Shown here one piece after another: positions 23,510-37,131 of a stretch of DNA of 64,000 bases (positions within the stretch are counted from its first letter, which is position 1; each line of letters starts with the position of its first letter). The DNA is taken from NCBI RefSeq assembly GCF_036323735.1, contig NC_086026.1, forward strand, positions 93,948,359-94,012,358. The letters run 5' to 3'. The position numbers and the translations under genes were made by a program. The notes beneath the pieces are model-generated. The model ran no database searches, was not told where the DNA came from, and saw only the letters and a program-made list of their open reading frames with translations. This stretch comes from Rattus norvegicus (Eukaryota; Chordata; Mammalia; Rodentia; Muridae).

Positions 23510-23756
23510 ACAAAATAGTTTTATGATGGGGGTTCACTGCAACATGGGGAACTGTATTAAAGGGTCACAGCATTAGGAAGGTTGAGAACCACTGGTCTAT
23601 ATTGTATAGCACAGACGCTATACATTTATTCATTGGAAGAACAACTTGCTAGTTGTTCTCCTAAATAGCAAGGTTTCTCTTTATTATCATGTGGTTGTAT
23701 GCAACTTAAAAACAATATATTTTGCACAAAGCTCATATTTGTCTCTTTTTTTTCTG

Positions 23757-24028
23757 GTAAATTGCTTGCTGTGCAAACGTGAGGACCTGAGTTCAATCTA
23801 CAGTACCAATGTAAAAAGTCAGATGTGGTAGCTTGTGTTTGTACTCCCAGTATTGGCGGGGCAGAGACAGGTGGATTCTTAGGTTTTATGGATAGCTAAC
23901 TTAGGCTACTGTATGAGTCCCAGACTTCAGCAGAGGACCCTGTGCCAAAAGACAAGGTAGATAGTTCCTGATGGCCAACACAGGAGGCTGGCCTCTGGAT
24001 CTGCACACATAAATAAAAATAAATAAGA
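23757..24028 (+). mobile_element. B4-type SINE
   Basis: The head gtgaggacctgagttcaatc is followed by the link aatgtaaaaagtcagatgtggtagc and the B1-like part actcccagtattggcggggcagagacaggtgg. It ends in an AAATAAATAA tail. The order tRNA-like head then B1 segment supports B4. Confidence 0.8.
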
Positions 24029-24059
24029 TACGGATTCTTATTGAGTTATTATCTATGAA

Positions 24060-24280
24060 GGTTCTTCAAGATTTATTTTTATTTATGGGTATGTGTTTGT
24101 ATGAGCATATGCCATATGTCTGGGGGTTTCCATGGAGACTGGAGGTGGGCTTTAAATTCCTTGGAGCTGGAAGTACAGGTGGCTGTGATCTGCTTGATAT
24201 GGGTTCTGGGAACCCAAACTTGGGTCCTCTGGAAGACCAGTAATCATTCTTACATGTCGGATCATCTTTGCAGCCCTTGT
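24060..24280 (-). mobile_element. B3/B2-type SINE
   Basis: The plus strand shows the tail first (agatttatttttatttatg), then ggagctggaagtacaggtgg, then gggaacccaaacttgggtcctctggaaga, and finally the tRNA-like head. This is a full but diverged copy in minus orientation. Confidence 0.82.
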
Positions 24281-26269
24281 GAAGATTCTTAACTCATTCT
24301 TGATAAATTCTAGGAGTTTTTATGCTTAAACGTGTGAAAGCTGAGTGTAAATGCATTCTTCCTGTCTGTATTTAGAAAAATATGATCCTTCCTTTCTTGT
24401 AAAAACTACATACATCTTCAGTCATGGTCCACTTCCTTTCTTGTGGAGAAATGATGCGTTTGTTATACTGTCGTGACATACATACACTTTGCCTCTTGGG
24501 GTCTATGTTTGCCATAATAAGTGACTTTGTTGTTCCTAGAGGATGACTCAATTACACTTATCACATGTTGATTAATGGACCCAACCATTTATACAGAAAA
24601 CCCATTCCCCACACTCCTCCTTGAATTCAATAGTGACCCAACAAGAATTATATAGACTAATCTTGTGGCATGTTAAGCCACAGGAGAAAGTGGGCCACCA
24701 CGCAATCCCAGATGAGATGTGATTCGAATGAGGATATGGAAGAACATGTTCTTGGGTTTGGAACATCTGAGTGGGGCCTTTGATGGTCATCCAGTAACAT
24801 GGGACTTCAGACTTTTACCGTTTAGACGCTAGACTTAGAGCCAGAGAGCGTAGTCCATTGATAACCAGTAGGAGGACTCCTCACCACTCCTCCACACAGC
24901 TGGGTGCAGAATTGACCTCCTATGCAAATCCTGACCCTGCTCTGAGCTGGGGCTCTGGCACACTATGCAGGCAAAACTGGCACCCTCTCCCTTATTTCTG
25001 TGGTGTGACTCACCGAGGATTCGGAGCCCATTTCCCCTTTCCTGTCTGCCAGCTATAGCTACTGGCTCACTCACCCTCTCTTTGGAATGGCTTGGCTAAC
25101 GCAGTCATTTAAACTGATGTTTAATTGTGGAGAGTTCTGCAGAGGACTATAAAATGCTAGTTACCATTGGCTGAAGGCTGGGACCTGTCACAGTTGCCAG
25201 GACAACTAAACATTGCTACCTACTCTGTCCTTTTCTCCTATTTGTGGCCCATTTCTAACTCTACAAACTCTAAAGACATGCAAATGCTAGTGGACATGGA
25301 ATCAAAGGTCAATGCCTTCCCTTTCGTGTTGTCTTCAGATGAAAGACACAGTCTTGTCCATCTTGAAATGTGGGCATTTCCTCTCCATCTCTGCTGTTCT
25401 TCAGCATTTCCAATTTCTGGGTAGTTTAGACGGTAGTGTATTTAGCTTGAATATGGGCATTGATTTAAGGTAGGTTGATTCTCTTTCCTGATGAGAAACA
25501 ATCCTTTTAAAGAGCAAAGATACAACCTTCACCTTCTTTCTTATTTTCCCCAAAGCAAGTGTAGGTCCGGTTATTGGCACCTGGCAAGGCTTGATGAAAG
25601 AATGAATGGGGCATGCGCCCATGGAAAAGCCAACTGTGTTGAAGGAAGCACGGATTTGCCAGTCATGTTAATTTGTTCCACACACTTTCACAACATCAAA
25701 GGAAGTGTCTCTTATTCTTGGATGGGATGGATGCATAATAAGTCCATCTGTGGTAACCTAATTTCACATCATGGGCTAAGCAAATAGCCAGAATGAAGTT
25801 TTGAAGCAAAAGCACTCGTGGCACCTGGCCTCTAACAGAAGCTGGATATCTTATGTGAACTGGTGCATGCTTGTGCACATCTCAATTTGACAGTTAGCAT
25901 TTAGGATCAAGATCTTTGTACAGACGGCGGTGTAACATTGTGCCCAGTAGTGTGGCTACATTATTTAAAGGGGATTGCCCTTTAAGCCTTGGGTATTTCA
26001 TACATCAAGCGTTTATAATAGAAAGCCCACTTAGGAGTTTTGCTGCAAATAAACAAGGTCAACTGATATGTAGTAATTAATAAATAGCATCTACCATTAT
26101 TGATAGTGTTTGATTAAATCTGGACACCACAAGTGGGAAAATGACTCATACCCATGTGTTCATTTGTTCCAATGTCCTGAATTTCTAAGTATTTCACTAG
26201 GAGAGAAAAGCAGAAAACCACTAACTTCCATGAAAAAAACAAAGCTAAGCTAAAATTTATCTCTTACTC
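24281..26269. other. No recognised feature
   Basis: About 2 kb without a repeat I can name. Open frames of 60-98 codons (for example 25491-25787) show no domain. The AT-rich part at 25900-26110 looks single-copy. Confidence 0.45.
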
Positions 26270-26620
26270 GGTATTCTAGTAGTATGAAAAGACGCCATGA
26301 CCACAGCAACTCTTACAGAAGAAAACATTTAATTGGGGCTTGCTGACAGGTTCAGAGGTTTAGTCCGTTGTCACCACAATGGGAAGCAGGGTGGTGAGCA
26401 GGTCATAGGGCTGGAGAAGAGCAGGGAGCCCTAGTTTCGATCCACAGGCAGTAGGAAGAGAGACACTGGGCCTGGCTTACGCTTCTGAAGCCTCAAAGCC
26501 CATCTCCAGTGATGAACTTCCACCAACAAGGCTACACCTCTTAATCCTATTTATGCCATTACCTAATGACTAAATATTCAAATATATGAGCATGTGGGTG
26601 CCATTTCTATTCAAACAGTC
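26270..26620 (-). mobile_element. Rodent LTR-like repeat (MaLR-like)
   Basis: The plus strand reads atgaaaagacgccatgacc, aaacatttaattggggcttg, ggttcagaggtttagtcc, then caaggctacacctcttaat and attcaaatatatgag. This is the family of 48362 and 50372, about 350 bp and near complete. Confidence 0.62.
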
Positions 26621-26621
26621 A

Positions 26622-27100
26622 CAATTAGTGTCACTAATCATTGGGGAAATGCAAGTTAAAAAATTGTACTGTGTTATTATCTCAAACCTTCCAGGATGAA
26701 TATGATCAAAAAGAGCAAAAGATGGGTGTAGAGGCTTTGAGTAGAGGGGAACTCTGGCACATCACTGCTGGCAATGACAGGTGGTTCAGCTGCTACAGAA
26801 GACGGCACAATGATTCCCTGAAAAAGTAAAGGGATTTATGCATGATCAAGGCAGCCTTCAACTGAAAGGTTTTCCAAGAGATAGCCACACGCATGTCCTT
26901 TTCAGAACCATTTCACTGTAGCCATGGTGTGAAAACACAGAGGATGTCTGCTAGTTACCAATGGGGGGAAAAGTGTGACACAGATAAGCGACAGAATTAT
27001 TCAGACTTGAAAAGAAATGTTTAAATTTGCAGCAGAATGGATGGATGGTATAAACACTGTGCCAATCACAGAGACCCTAATAACTCATCGTTTCACCTGG
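26622..27100 (+). mobile_element. Ancient LINE-1 ORF2 3' fragment
   Basis: Sense-strand L1 text: aatcattggggaaatgcaag, tcaaaaagagcaaaagatgg, acatcactgctggcaatgac, caagagatagccacacgc and gcagcagaatggatgg. These match in order the last third of ORF2 of old mammalian L1s. Frameshifts are frequent. Confidence 0.82.
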
Positions 27101-29234
27101 GTGAATTTAACAGTCCAATTCATAGACTCAGAGCCTGAAATTGTGTCTGCAAGGGGCTAGGGAGAATAAAGCTTTCTATTCAATGGGTAACACAGCTCCA
27201 GCGGAGCAAGGCAAGCCTTGAGATCCATGGTGCAGCAATCGCTTGCCATAAATGCTGTGTGCTTGAGAGCAAGCTAAGAGGGCAGACATCAGAGAGACAC
27301 TCTTATTGCAATGATAACTTTAAGTACTGTAAACCAGATTCAACTGAACATACATGATTTATGGACTGTTCGGACCACTGAGGATGCTTTTGTGGAAAGC
27401 TGGCAGCATGAGGGTTTTGTGGAGACAGAATTATGGCATTGCGTTTGTTCCCAAACGTGTAACCAGCATCCTCACCCTGTTTTGCAAAGGTCGAATCGCA
27501 GGCTTATGTAACTGTAAGGAATTCTTTGATGAGTCGAATGACTCCAATTAGTTGTGACAACTTGGATCCGCAAGACGTTTCCTATGCCATCCCAAATAGA
27601 TAAAGATCATCTACTGTCAGTAGAACTGGAATGTAAGACGAAAAAAATTGGCAGAAGACACGTTTCCCTGTTTGTTCTCATAGCTTTGGAGGGTTATTTC
27701 ATATTGAATTAGGAGGAGATAATGACTTACATTAATAGCTTCTGTGTGTGAAAAGTTGAGAACTATACTTCTTTCTTGTCTGTGTTATGTACAGTAAGTG
27801 CCAAGATTCATAAAGTTAAAAAGAAAAAGCTTTGGACTCTGGTGAAACCATGTTCTCAATTTTATTAATTTAGTTATCACCAATATTGAATTTGCCTTGC
27901 TTAGCTCTGTATCAAAGAGTACATATTTTAGCTTATCATAAAATTGTACATGCATCTTTGAAAAGCAAACTTTGGCAGAGTTTTCTTTATTAAAATGCAT
28001 ACATAAATGCTAATACAATTATTACTGAAGAAGTTCTTGCCTAAATCATAATTTCCAGGGAACTCTGCTTGAACTTCACCATGAGGACACACAACAAGAG
28101 AGACTTCTGGAATACCCCTCCCTAAACAGTAGATGAATTTATTATATCTCTGAGTAAAAAATACCCAAGGATTGGCTTACTATTCGAAAGAGAAGGAAAA
28201 TGAAAATACCTCAAGCTCTTGTTTTTCCAAAAAAAGTCCAGATTTTGGGTCTATCTTCAAAACATTAATGTCAAAGAGACTTTGAGCTGTATGACCTGAC
28301 AATTTGTCTCAGTTGTGAATAACAAGTGGCCCCGTGCGGTCACCGCTAATGTGGAAAGTTGACAAGCTGTGATCCCAGAGTCTGCTGAGGTGATAATTTT
28401 GGAACGGGACTTGTCACCTTGGCTCGAGACAACCCTGAGTCAAATGGACACTTTTTAGACCTTATCTCCCTTGACCGCCCTGCAGCATTTGACATCATGG
28501 ATCGAACTCTCCTTGGCTTCTGAGATTTTTTTTTCTCTCTTGGGTAACTTTTCTAGTCTGACTTTTTGTGATGAATCACTTAAGTGTTGGTCCTTGCATT
28601 TTGTTATGAACTTGTTACAGCGCACACATAGACCTAGGAGATTTTACCCAATTATGACATCAACTACCACAAATGAGGTAAAGAATCAATGACATCTATA
28701 TTTATCAAGGTTTAAAAAAATCCATGTTTACAACGTCTTACTAGATTTAGAAGGTTTTTGATTGCCTTTTCTCACACCAAATTAGCATGCAAGATAACTC
28801 GCCATTTTCTGCTGCCTCTCCTTCTCTTCTTATACCAATGGAAGGCACCCCTTAGCTGCTTAATGAAAAACCCTAGGTCTCCTTCTTGATTCATTTGTGT
28901 CCATTGTTCCTTACAAACAATCTTTAAGCCTTCACATTCTAGTCGCTTGTCCTGTTGATGCATCTCTGTCCACTCTCATTGTCACTGTCATAGTTCAGGT
29001 ACCAATTTGTATTAGTGACTTTTGAATCACTGGGAAAAAATATGATGGCAAACTTAGAGAAGGATTTATTTGGAGTCAGTAACAGTTGTGGAGTCCTCAG
29101 TCCATGTTCACCTGCCCTTAGGTGCTTTGTCTGGATAGCAGTAGCAGGAACTTGTGGGAGAGAATTGTTCACTTCCTCGTTGACCAAGGAACAAAGGGTA
29201 TGAAGAAGCAGACAGAGATAAATGTAATTCTGTA
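27101..29234. other. Repeat-poor DNA, no gene recognised
   Basis: More than 2 kb with no recognised repeat. I looked for splice-flanked conserved frames and found none convincing. It is one of the better places in the window for unrecognised functional noncoding sequence. Confidence 0.5.
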
Positions 29235-29385
29235 CTTGTTACTTCTCTCTTTGCTATGACAACAAGAGCGGCCAAATGAAGGGGGAGGGTGTTTATATTG
29301 GCTTACAATTTGAGGCAGGGAGCCATAGCATGCCAGTCCGAAATACCTAACCATCACAGGCTCTGAAAGACTAGCCTCAGCCACC
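29235..29385 (-). mobile_element. Rodent LTR-like repeat, fragment
   Basis: ttacttctctctttgctatgacaac and gtgtttatattggcttacaatttgaggcaggg match the end of the family seen at 26270 and 50372. The rest is missing. Confidence 0.5.
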
Positions 29386-29511
29386 TCTTCCTCTACTTAT
29401 GCTCTACTACCCAAAGCTCACCAAAGTAAAACATGGTAAAACCTGCGTTACAGATTAAAACCATAACATCATATCACATCTCTCTTTCTTTTTTTTTTGG
29501 CTTTTTTAAAA

Positions 29512-29544
29512 TTTTGTTTGTTTGTTTGTTTGTTTGTTTTGTTT
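29512..29544. repeat. TTTG tetranucleotide repeat
   Basis: Seven or so TTTG units following a T-rich run. Confidence 0.93.
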
Positions 29545-32500
29545 ATTACTCCAGGCTTCTAAGAGTTTTTGTCCTGGCTCCTTCCAGAGTTTTATGACAC
29601 ATACAGCCAATTGTTCATTTCACCTGATTAAGATCCTTTGAAAGTTTATTATCATCTTTATAACGTTCAAACTAAAATACCCCAGACACTGACTCCTTTA
29701 TACTGGTTATTAGTCTCTGCAGCTTCAGGTCTTGCCCTGTTTCTTATGCTTTACCCCAGAAGTTGTACTGAAAGGCTTAGTTTCTGAACCGGCCATTCTC
29801 TTATTTTTTTCCCTTGAGGCATTGTGAGTATTCTTCTGTGTGGAGCAATTTCTCCTTCTTAATCTGCCTGTTCTCTCCCATCCTTTTAGCTGAAAGGGCA
29901 TTTAATTTGAGAACCTTTTCCTCATCCTCTAAGATCTGACTCACATATACCCCATTTTTTTTGCCAGAATAATATCTGATGCATTTATAGTTCACAGGAT
30001 GTGTATAAAAATACTTATTCTTCTACATCCCGCCAAGAACTATTTAAGGATAGGAATTATGTATTTTCAACATCTTGCTCCTAGTATCTTCTTAAGCATT
30101 TGGTACATGGCCGGCACTCAATAAATCAATATTAGAATAAGGTATTTTGCTGGTTAATTAAAACCTTGAAGGGAAGTCAACGACCTTGTTTTATTTTAGA
30201 GCCACTAAGGGCCAGTTGAGACTCGTCAGCTCTCTATAGATGAAATGCGTTGATTCCCTCCTATCCCGTTCATGGCTGGAGTTGGCGGGTAGTAGATAAT
30301 TAATCAGAGATGGTTGAAAAATCTGTGTCCCAAAGTCCGCAGCTAGTGTTCCAAGAGTCTTCTCTATGTACTTCTAAAGTATAATGGAGAATGTCTCACT
30401 ATTCTTGGAGACCTTATGTGTCCATGGTATTTGAAGCCCTGGAAACGCTTAATTCCACATTCGTAGCTTTGGGGAAGGCATGTGGAATCCAGAGTGCTTC
30501 TCATTTGTGGGAATCAAATCGAGGCTGTCAGTGGCTAGAGATTGCCAAGAGGGCTTCATCATTCCATAAAGCCTCTTCTTCCACATGAACCCTGGGATGG
30601 ATTTGTCTGTAGTTCTGCCAGGAGGCTGTGAAGATTGTGAAGAGCTAGTAGCACCCCACCAGAAACATCTCAGGTCTCCATCCTGTAGCCATTGCATGAG
30701 AAACAGGATTTGTCGACTTCCTTGGAACTGACCTTCCTGAATCCTACAGAACTCTTAAGTGGGTGAGGAGTGACACCAACCTACAGTTAAAAGAAAGAAG
30801 GATGAGTAAGCGAGGGCAACAAATTACATATTTTCACAAATTAGATTTATCTGTAAGCTTTAAATATGTGCAAACATATTTTCAGTAATCTGGTATGAAT
30901 TATGGTTTGGTCATTAAGCAGCCATCTTGTCTCGTCCTTATGTGCGAAGTAAAAAGAGACTCGTTTGTCGCATTTTTTTTTCTCATTGGAAAATACCGAA
31001 TTTTGAGGGGACACAGTTTTTCCAGTAACATTGAAAAATTGCTCAGCATTGAAAGGTTATTCCATCTGAGCTCAAGCTGGGCTGGAGTTTGACAGCATCT
31101 CTTCCTTTGGCAATGAAAAGGATGTGTGATTTTTATGAGTTGGTAAACCTCAAACAGACGTATGGTCCTCAGAATGCAGATATGGATGAAGCAGAGATTG
31201 GCAGACCTTCATCCCAAGACAAAAAGGACGAGCAGAATTTAAAGGACATGGATGGCCCAAGCTCAACCAAAAGCCTCGAGAGTTGTTTTGGTGTCTCATC
31301 CTCTGATTGTGTTTGCATTTGAAAAATCTGAACGCTATTGAATTGTCCCAAACCCCTCGCTGCTTACCCCACGCTCTTATCCATAAATAGCAGTGAGAAT
31401 GTGGTTTGGCGTTTCCCAAGGCTTAAAGAATAACCATTACCTGGAAATTATATACCACAGCTCTGAGCATGTATCATCTCATTTAATTTTACAACTTTCT
31501 TACAGAACAGTATTATTTTCTTCTCTTTATACACGGAGTGATGAAACTCAGATAAAATGATATGTGCAAAAGTATGTAGTTAACGGGCTTTGGTCTCCTT
31601 CTAACTGCCATTGTCTGTGCTTAGAATATTTTTCTGGTACTCCCTTGGGCTTCTTTATAGTCAATTCTTGCCTCCCCTGCTTTGTCTAGGTAACTTCTAT
31701 GCCTTCAGATCTCACCCCGCCCATGAGGCTTTCCCTGTTTTTTTTTTTTCTATTGGTAGATCAGTTAGGGGCCCTCCCACATTCCGGGGTATGCCCCCAT
31801 CAGATACATATGAATGCATCTCTCTAATCTGTCTCATCATCTAGACCATCAGCCCAGGTTCATGGCTGCAGCCCAGTGACCTTTCCATGCCCAGTGACTC
31901 CACAGTATTTGCTGAATAAAAAGGTAACAAGTCAGTACCCACCTTAGGAGAAGGATGCTTGCTCTCTTGCAAAAAGAAAAACAATATATGCAGTATCCCA
32001 TAGCAATTATTCTCCCAATCATGCTGAGCGGAGGCTATTCCGGGATGACTGGCAGGAGACCACTAGCCCTTGCTCTCAGGTTACCTTCATCCTACCTTGC
32101 TCACATAGTGTCTGAAGAATTTCACCTCAGGATATCCGTTAGACTTTGCTATTGCATTCTATCTTGGTTTCATGGTCTAGCTGCCATTAAGAAGACAGTG
32201 CTTTGGGCAGATTAAGTACTAATACGCTACTTGAGTGTTAAATCCTGGGTAGTCAGTCTGAGAGGGGCATGATCAGGGACGAAGGGCTGCTGAGAGGCCC
32301 TTCTTATTGTTTGGTAGGGGCCTAAACTTGAGAACATAGCACATGTTTAGACTTGTGGGGGGAGGAGGGAAATGACATTGGTCTCCTCCTCTTCCCCTTT
32401 TGTCTCTTGGCCCAGGTGAGACTGAAAGGTGTCAGCCACGCCGTATTTCAACATAGTTCATCTACTTTGGATGGAAGCTGCTTGCACTATGCGGGGTGGC

Positions 32501-34139
32501 AACTTGCTAGTGTAAAAGAAAAAGGAGACAAGGGTCTGCTTCAAAACCATGACCGTGTTGCTCTTCATAATCGTTCTGCTGCCTCGGGGAAAGTCTACAG
32601 GAGGACAGGTCAAGCAGGTAAAGCTGAGAGACACTGAGTGGGCATCCGGGTCCCACAGACATATTTTTACTTTGTGCCAACGCCTCATTTCTCTTTTCAC
32701 AGCTTCAATCTCATGGCCTTCCAAGTAATGAAGGAACAAATCCAGATACCAGAGTGTCTTCTGTGGCAAAAATGCTGGCACACTAAATGCTGTTTGACAC
32801 GTCTGAGGTCTAATCAATGTAGTACTTTTTTCCTCAAGACCTTTCCCATTTCTAGTTTTCATCATTTCTATTTTCAGACGAATCCATATTTATAGTTCTT
32901 CTGGCTGAAATTTTAGAATGCCAGCCCCGTCTCTGAATCTATTCAGATTAATACTGTGGCACAAATTACACATTTACGGGGTGTACGGATATGACAGATA
33001 AATCTCTTTACTTTCCTGTTTGCTGCTATGGTTGTGCAGGAAGCGTTAGATTTCCTGATGCATAAGTAGGAAGGAATACATGGGGAACAGTAAGGCAAAT
33101 GCAGCTTATAGCACACTAGCCAAGCAAGACACAGACGCCTGACCTGGGAGGCTGAGAAGGAAGGATCTCCATTGCTGCAGCTGCCGTAACTTTATCACCC
33201 TGCCTCTGTGGCTAGGGGAGATTAAAGCCATCCAGGAAGATATAAAAGGAGGAGTTTAGAAACATAAACGGTTTTAGTGGAAAAATCTCTGCTGTCCTTG
33301 TTAGGGGTCCTTTGACATACATTTCAGAGTGTACATTTTGTGAAACTTGAGTTAAAGTCTTCAGTAGGACAATTCTGCTGTCTTTTTGAAAAGCACAGGA
33401 AGGGTTCCAGAAACTGGATTGTGTGGTTCTGTCTGTCTCTCTCATACACACATACGTCATATATTTACTTTTAATTATACATACATATATATTTACACTA
33501 CATTAGTTTCTTCTCTATATGTATTGTTTACAGTGGAATTTTGGGAAAAAATTTAGGAAAAAGACAAGTCATTGTTTGGAATTCTATGAGAATGAGCAAG
33601 CTAAATTTGGGAGCTTTGAAGTTTTAGACATTCCTAGAAGAGGTGAGTGAAGTCTGTCCTATTAACCATAGTTGAGAATCGATGTATCATAAAGCTACAT
33701 ATTACCGTGTATGTCTATGACTCCAGTGTTGAGGCTTTTGGTGCTGTTTCTAGGAATTTGGAATTTTCACTGTGCTCAGACAAGGAAGTAGGCTCGGATA
33801 AGAATATTAGAGCAGTGACCATGGGGCTTTGTTTACTACTTATTACCTCCTGTGATCTCTTGGTTTCCTACTTTGCTTATTTACTCTTTTACATTATCTT
33901 CTTGTTTATGACTTCACTTGAATACATTGTCTTTGATCTAAGAACTGACAATATACCTAGAATGATATAAAAGCAGGCTGGAAAGAAATAAACCAGCTTC
34001 AGCCTCGGTATGGGCTAGAGTGTTAGGTTTTAATTCTGCTTTTCTTTTCCAATCCTCACTCCCTCCCTTGAGATCCTGTTGACTGAGATGCCATGGTGAC
34101 TCCAGGTGTCTGTTGGGCTAGGGCTAGAAGATGACATGA
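29545..34139. other. Long repeat-poor stretch, no gene recognised
   Basis: About 4.6 kb with only short low-complexity runs such as the T-run at 31738-31750. Open frames at 31089-31322, 32353-32637, 32458-32865 (minus) and 33647-33970 have no recognisable domain, upstream signals or splice sites that I would defend. No RNA gene was recognised. Confidence 0.45.
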
Positions 34140-34195
34140 TCTCACAAGTTCAAGACCAGCCTGGTGACCCAGTATGAGACTTCTCAAAAAATTTA
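34140..34195 (+). mobile_element. B1-related SINE, right-end fragment
   Basis: agttcaagaccagcctggtg followed by acccagtatgagacttctcaaaa is the right end of a B1-type SINE. Its left half is absent. Confidence 0.6.
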
Positions 34196-34384
34196 TCACA
34201 TACTTTATGAAGCAACTCGATCCCCAGGGTTCTCACCTTACAACTTCACATGAGTGTGACACATGAGGTAATAGATATGTCCATTAGATTGATTGTGATA
34301 TCACGGAATGTACATTCTCTCAAAATATCATGCTGTATGTCTTGCATATACCCGTTTTGTTTGTCAATAATATCTCAATAAAGC

Positions 34385-34413
34385 AACAAACAAACAAACA
34401 AACAAACAAAAAA
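34385..34413. repeat. CAAA tetranucleotide repeat
   Basis: Six to seven CAAA units ending in an A-run. Confidence 0.93.
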
Positions 34414-36407
34414 CCCAAGAACTATGGGAGCTCTATTCCAACTTTCAATATCGACTTTTCAGGAATGCAGTCTAGAGAACTCCCTGGTTCTCTCATACTG
34501 CTATTGATTGTCTCTCTACAGGAAAACTGTCTTTGGTGACAAAGGAAATTAGACTCCAGAAGTGATATTTTGCCTGCAATGTATCTAATGGCCTTTTCAT
34601 TTCCCCACTGAACTCTGTAGCCATGGAAACTTCAATTCCTTCCTTGGCTCAGCTTCAGAGATACATGTGCTGATGCTCCTCAGACTGACTTATCAACTAA
34701 TGAACCAAGAAATGTTATTTTTTGGACTATGCTTAGAAGTGTTTTGCTCAGATTTTAAAGGTCGGGGCACTTTAGGGTCATGTTTTTTCCATAATTTTTC
34801 TATGTAACATATTCACTTTCCATTAAAATCTAATTTTCTCTACCAACAAGACGCTAGGCTTCTGATCTCTCATGGAAACTGTACTTTGTATGAATCACCT
34901 CATCCAAATATAGGCTCTCAGTGAACCTGTCATCAAGTGGACTTGATGCCTTAATTTTCCCCTTTTGTAGCGAGATGCTTCACTTGTTACTTAGCAGGCA
35001 TGCTGGTCATGAAGCCCTGTGGGCGAGGCACAAAAAAGAAAAAGAAAAAGAAAAAAAAGAGAGAGAAAGAAACGTTATGCAGTAAGTGTTGTGGCTGAGA
35101 GGGACTGTTATGTTCTAATTTCAGAGTAGGCCAAATCATCTCTGTAGACTGACTAGGGCACCAACCTACCCACAAAACTCTTGACCCAAAACTTACCCTG
35201 TTTATAAAAAAAAAGCAGGGACTGGGGATGGAGCAGAGGCCGCCATCCAGCTCTGACATAGCATTACAGTTATGAACACAGAACAGCAAATGGAAACCTA
35301 CCAGCACTGTGCTTGCAACATTCCCTTATAGAGAGAGGAGGCGCCCCCGGAGCTCCATCACTTCTGGAAAGGTTATGGACTACTAATGGTTGCTAAAGAA
35401 AGGGGTGTCATTTTCATGAATGGTGTAGCCTCTGGGTAGTGAGTTAAGTAAAGGGGTTCATAAGGAAAGGAAGGGAATGGCAGAGCGTAATAGAGGGTGA
35501 ATACAGTAAGAACACATTGGATACCTGTATGGATGGATGAACCTGTCAAAATAATTTTTAAGTAAAAGAAAAAAAGACATCTGTCTCAGTGAGATATCCT
35601 TAGCTCCTTGGGGACATGTCCTTGAAAAAGGTTGTGGGATCTTGCCCATAATCTCTCTCTCTGCTCTTGTTCAAGGCTCCACCATTTGCTCCCATGCATG
35701 CACCATGATGCAACATCTTCACCAGAGATCACATAGATTAGGACACCTTTTTAAAAAATTAATTTATGTCTTTACTTCACATTTGATAGTAGTTTCCCCT
35801 CTTTTCTCCCAGTCCCTTCCTCTCATCTCCCCTTCTCCCCATCCTCTAGTCCTCCCATTTGCCTCAGAAAAGGGGAGGCCACCCAAGGGCTCCTTTCTTA
35901 AATTTGAAGCTCCAAAACCCTGAACCAAGTAAGTTTTCCTTTCTAGCTTAGTTGCCTCACGTTTTTCCTTATAATGACCCAACTGGTGAGTAGCCAGTGA
36001 TGAGGTTTTCTCTGTTGAACATCATTTTCCTCAGCATTCTCAGATCTCCAGTCTTGCCTACCATTCCTGTCCCAGAGCTAATTCTAACTCAGCTCTTCTT
36101 ACTGCCCGGCCACATTCAGATGGCCACGAGACCTTCTGAACACCTGTTACGGATGAACATCGTCTTCAGTGTCTATTACTGAAATTAGGTCTTGTAGTTA
36201 GCACTTGGAAGAATTTGTGTCATATATTGTTGTACCTTCATAGCCTACCTAAGCATATAAAAGATGCGCAGAAAGTGTTTTTAAATGATTATACAAATTA
36301 TGCATGCCATCTCACCCTTAAGGGAGAAACCTATACCACGATTTCCTTTGTTATCTTGACCTAACTCGTAAAGGAATGAATGGACTCCAGTTCCCTCATC
36401 TTTAATC
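34414..36407. other. No recognised gene or interspersed repeat
   Basis: The only low-complexity feature is an A/G-rich run at 35031-35071 (gaaaaagaaaaag, then gagagagaaag). No coding pattern was recognised. Confidence 0.45.
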
Positions 36408-36912
36408 CAGCAGCTGACTCACACAGATACAGACACCCACAGCCAAGCATTGGATGGAGCTTGGGGACTCTTATGGACGAAGAGGAGGAAGGATTGGATA
36501 TTACTAAGGGGATAGGAACTGTACAGGAAGACCATGGTTCCTTGGAGCTCTCAGAGTCTGAACCACCGATCAAAGAACATGCATGGACTGGACCCAGGCC
36601 TCTCCACACACATGTAGCAGATATGCAGCTTGGTTTTTATGTGGGTCTCGAAAACCTGGAGCAGGGGCTATCCCAAAAGCTGTTGTTTGTAAGTGAAATA
36701 TGTTCTTCTAGCCGGGCTGCCTAGGGGTCACCTAGTTTTGCAGAAACTTGAAGTGCCAGAGTAGGGGCATACCAAGGGAGGTCCCCACATTCAGAGAAGG
36801 GGAGAGAGGATGGGGGAAGGATTGTGGGAGGGGTGATTGGGAGGTGGCAGTGAGCAGAATGTAATGTGAAGAAGTAAAAAATGAATAATAATAATATAAT
36901 GATAATAATAAG
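36408..36912 (+). mobile_element. Lx-type rodent LINE-1 3' UTR
   Basis: Sense-strand Lx 3' UTR text appears in order: gctgactcacacagatacag, ggatggagcttggggactct, gaaccaccgatcaaagaaca, gcagatatgcagcttgg, cccaaaagctgttgtttg, gaaacttgaagtgccagag, then the G-rich tract and an A-rich AATAATA tail. It is a 5'-truncated, moderately diverged copy older than the L1 at 41911. Confidence 0.9.
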
Positions 36913-37131
36913 AACAGGTGCTATGCTGTAGTCAGGGCTCCTAGGGAATGGACAGAGGCATTAGCCTACTTTTCACAAAATCCCTAAGAAGTTCGTGCCA
37001 GACTTTCTTCACAGTCACTGTGGAGATACTGTCACTGCTCCTTTACAGTGTTCTCTCATTCGACAGAGCAGGACTCCTACTGTAGGGAGGGCAGGGGGCG
37101 GGGGTGGGGATCCTTGTTAATCTACATTTTC

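Larger units (their letters stand above)
22847..23594. mobile_element. URR1 hAT-type element, split by an LTR-like insertion
   Basis: Left half 22847-22951 opens cagtggttctaaacctgtag and runs through catattagatatcctgcat to agcagcaaaattacag. Right half 23510-23594 resumes at acaaaatagttttatg and closes gttgagaaccactg. The two halves join in consensus order around the foreign 558-bp segment, so URR1 was there first. No clear 8-bp hAT target duplication is visible. Confidence 0.88.
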
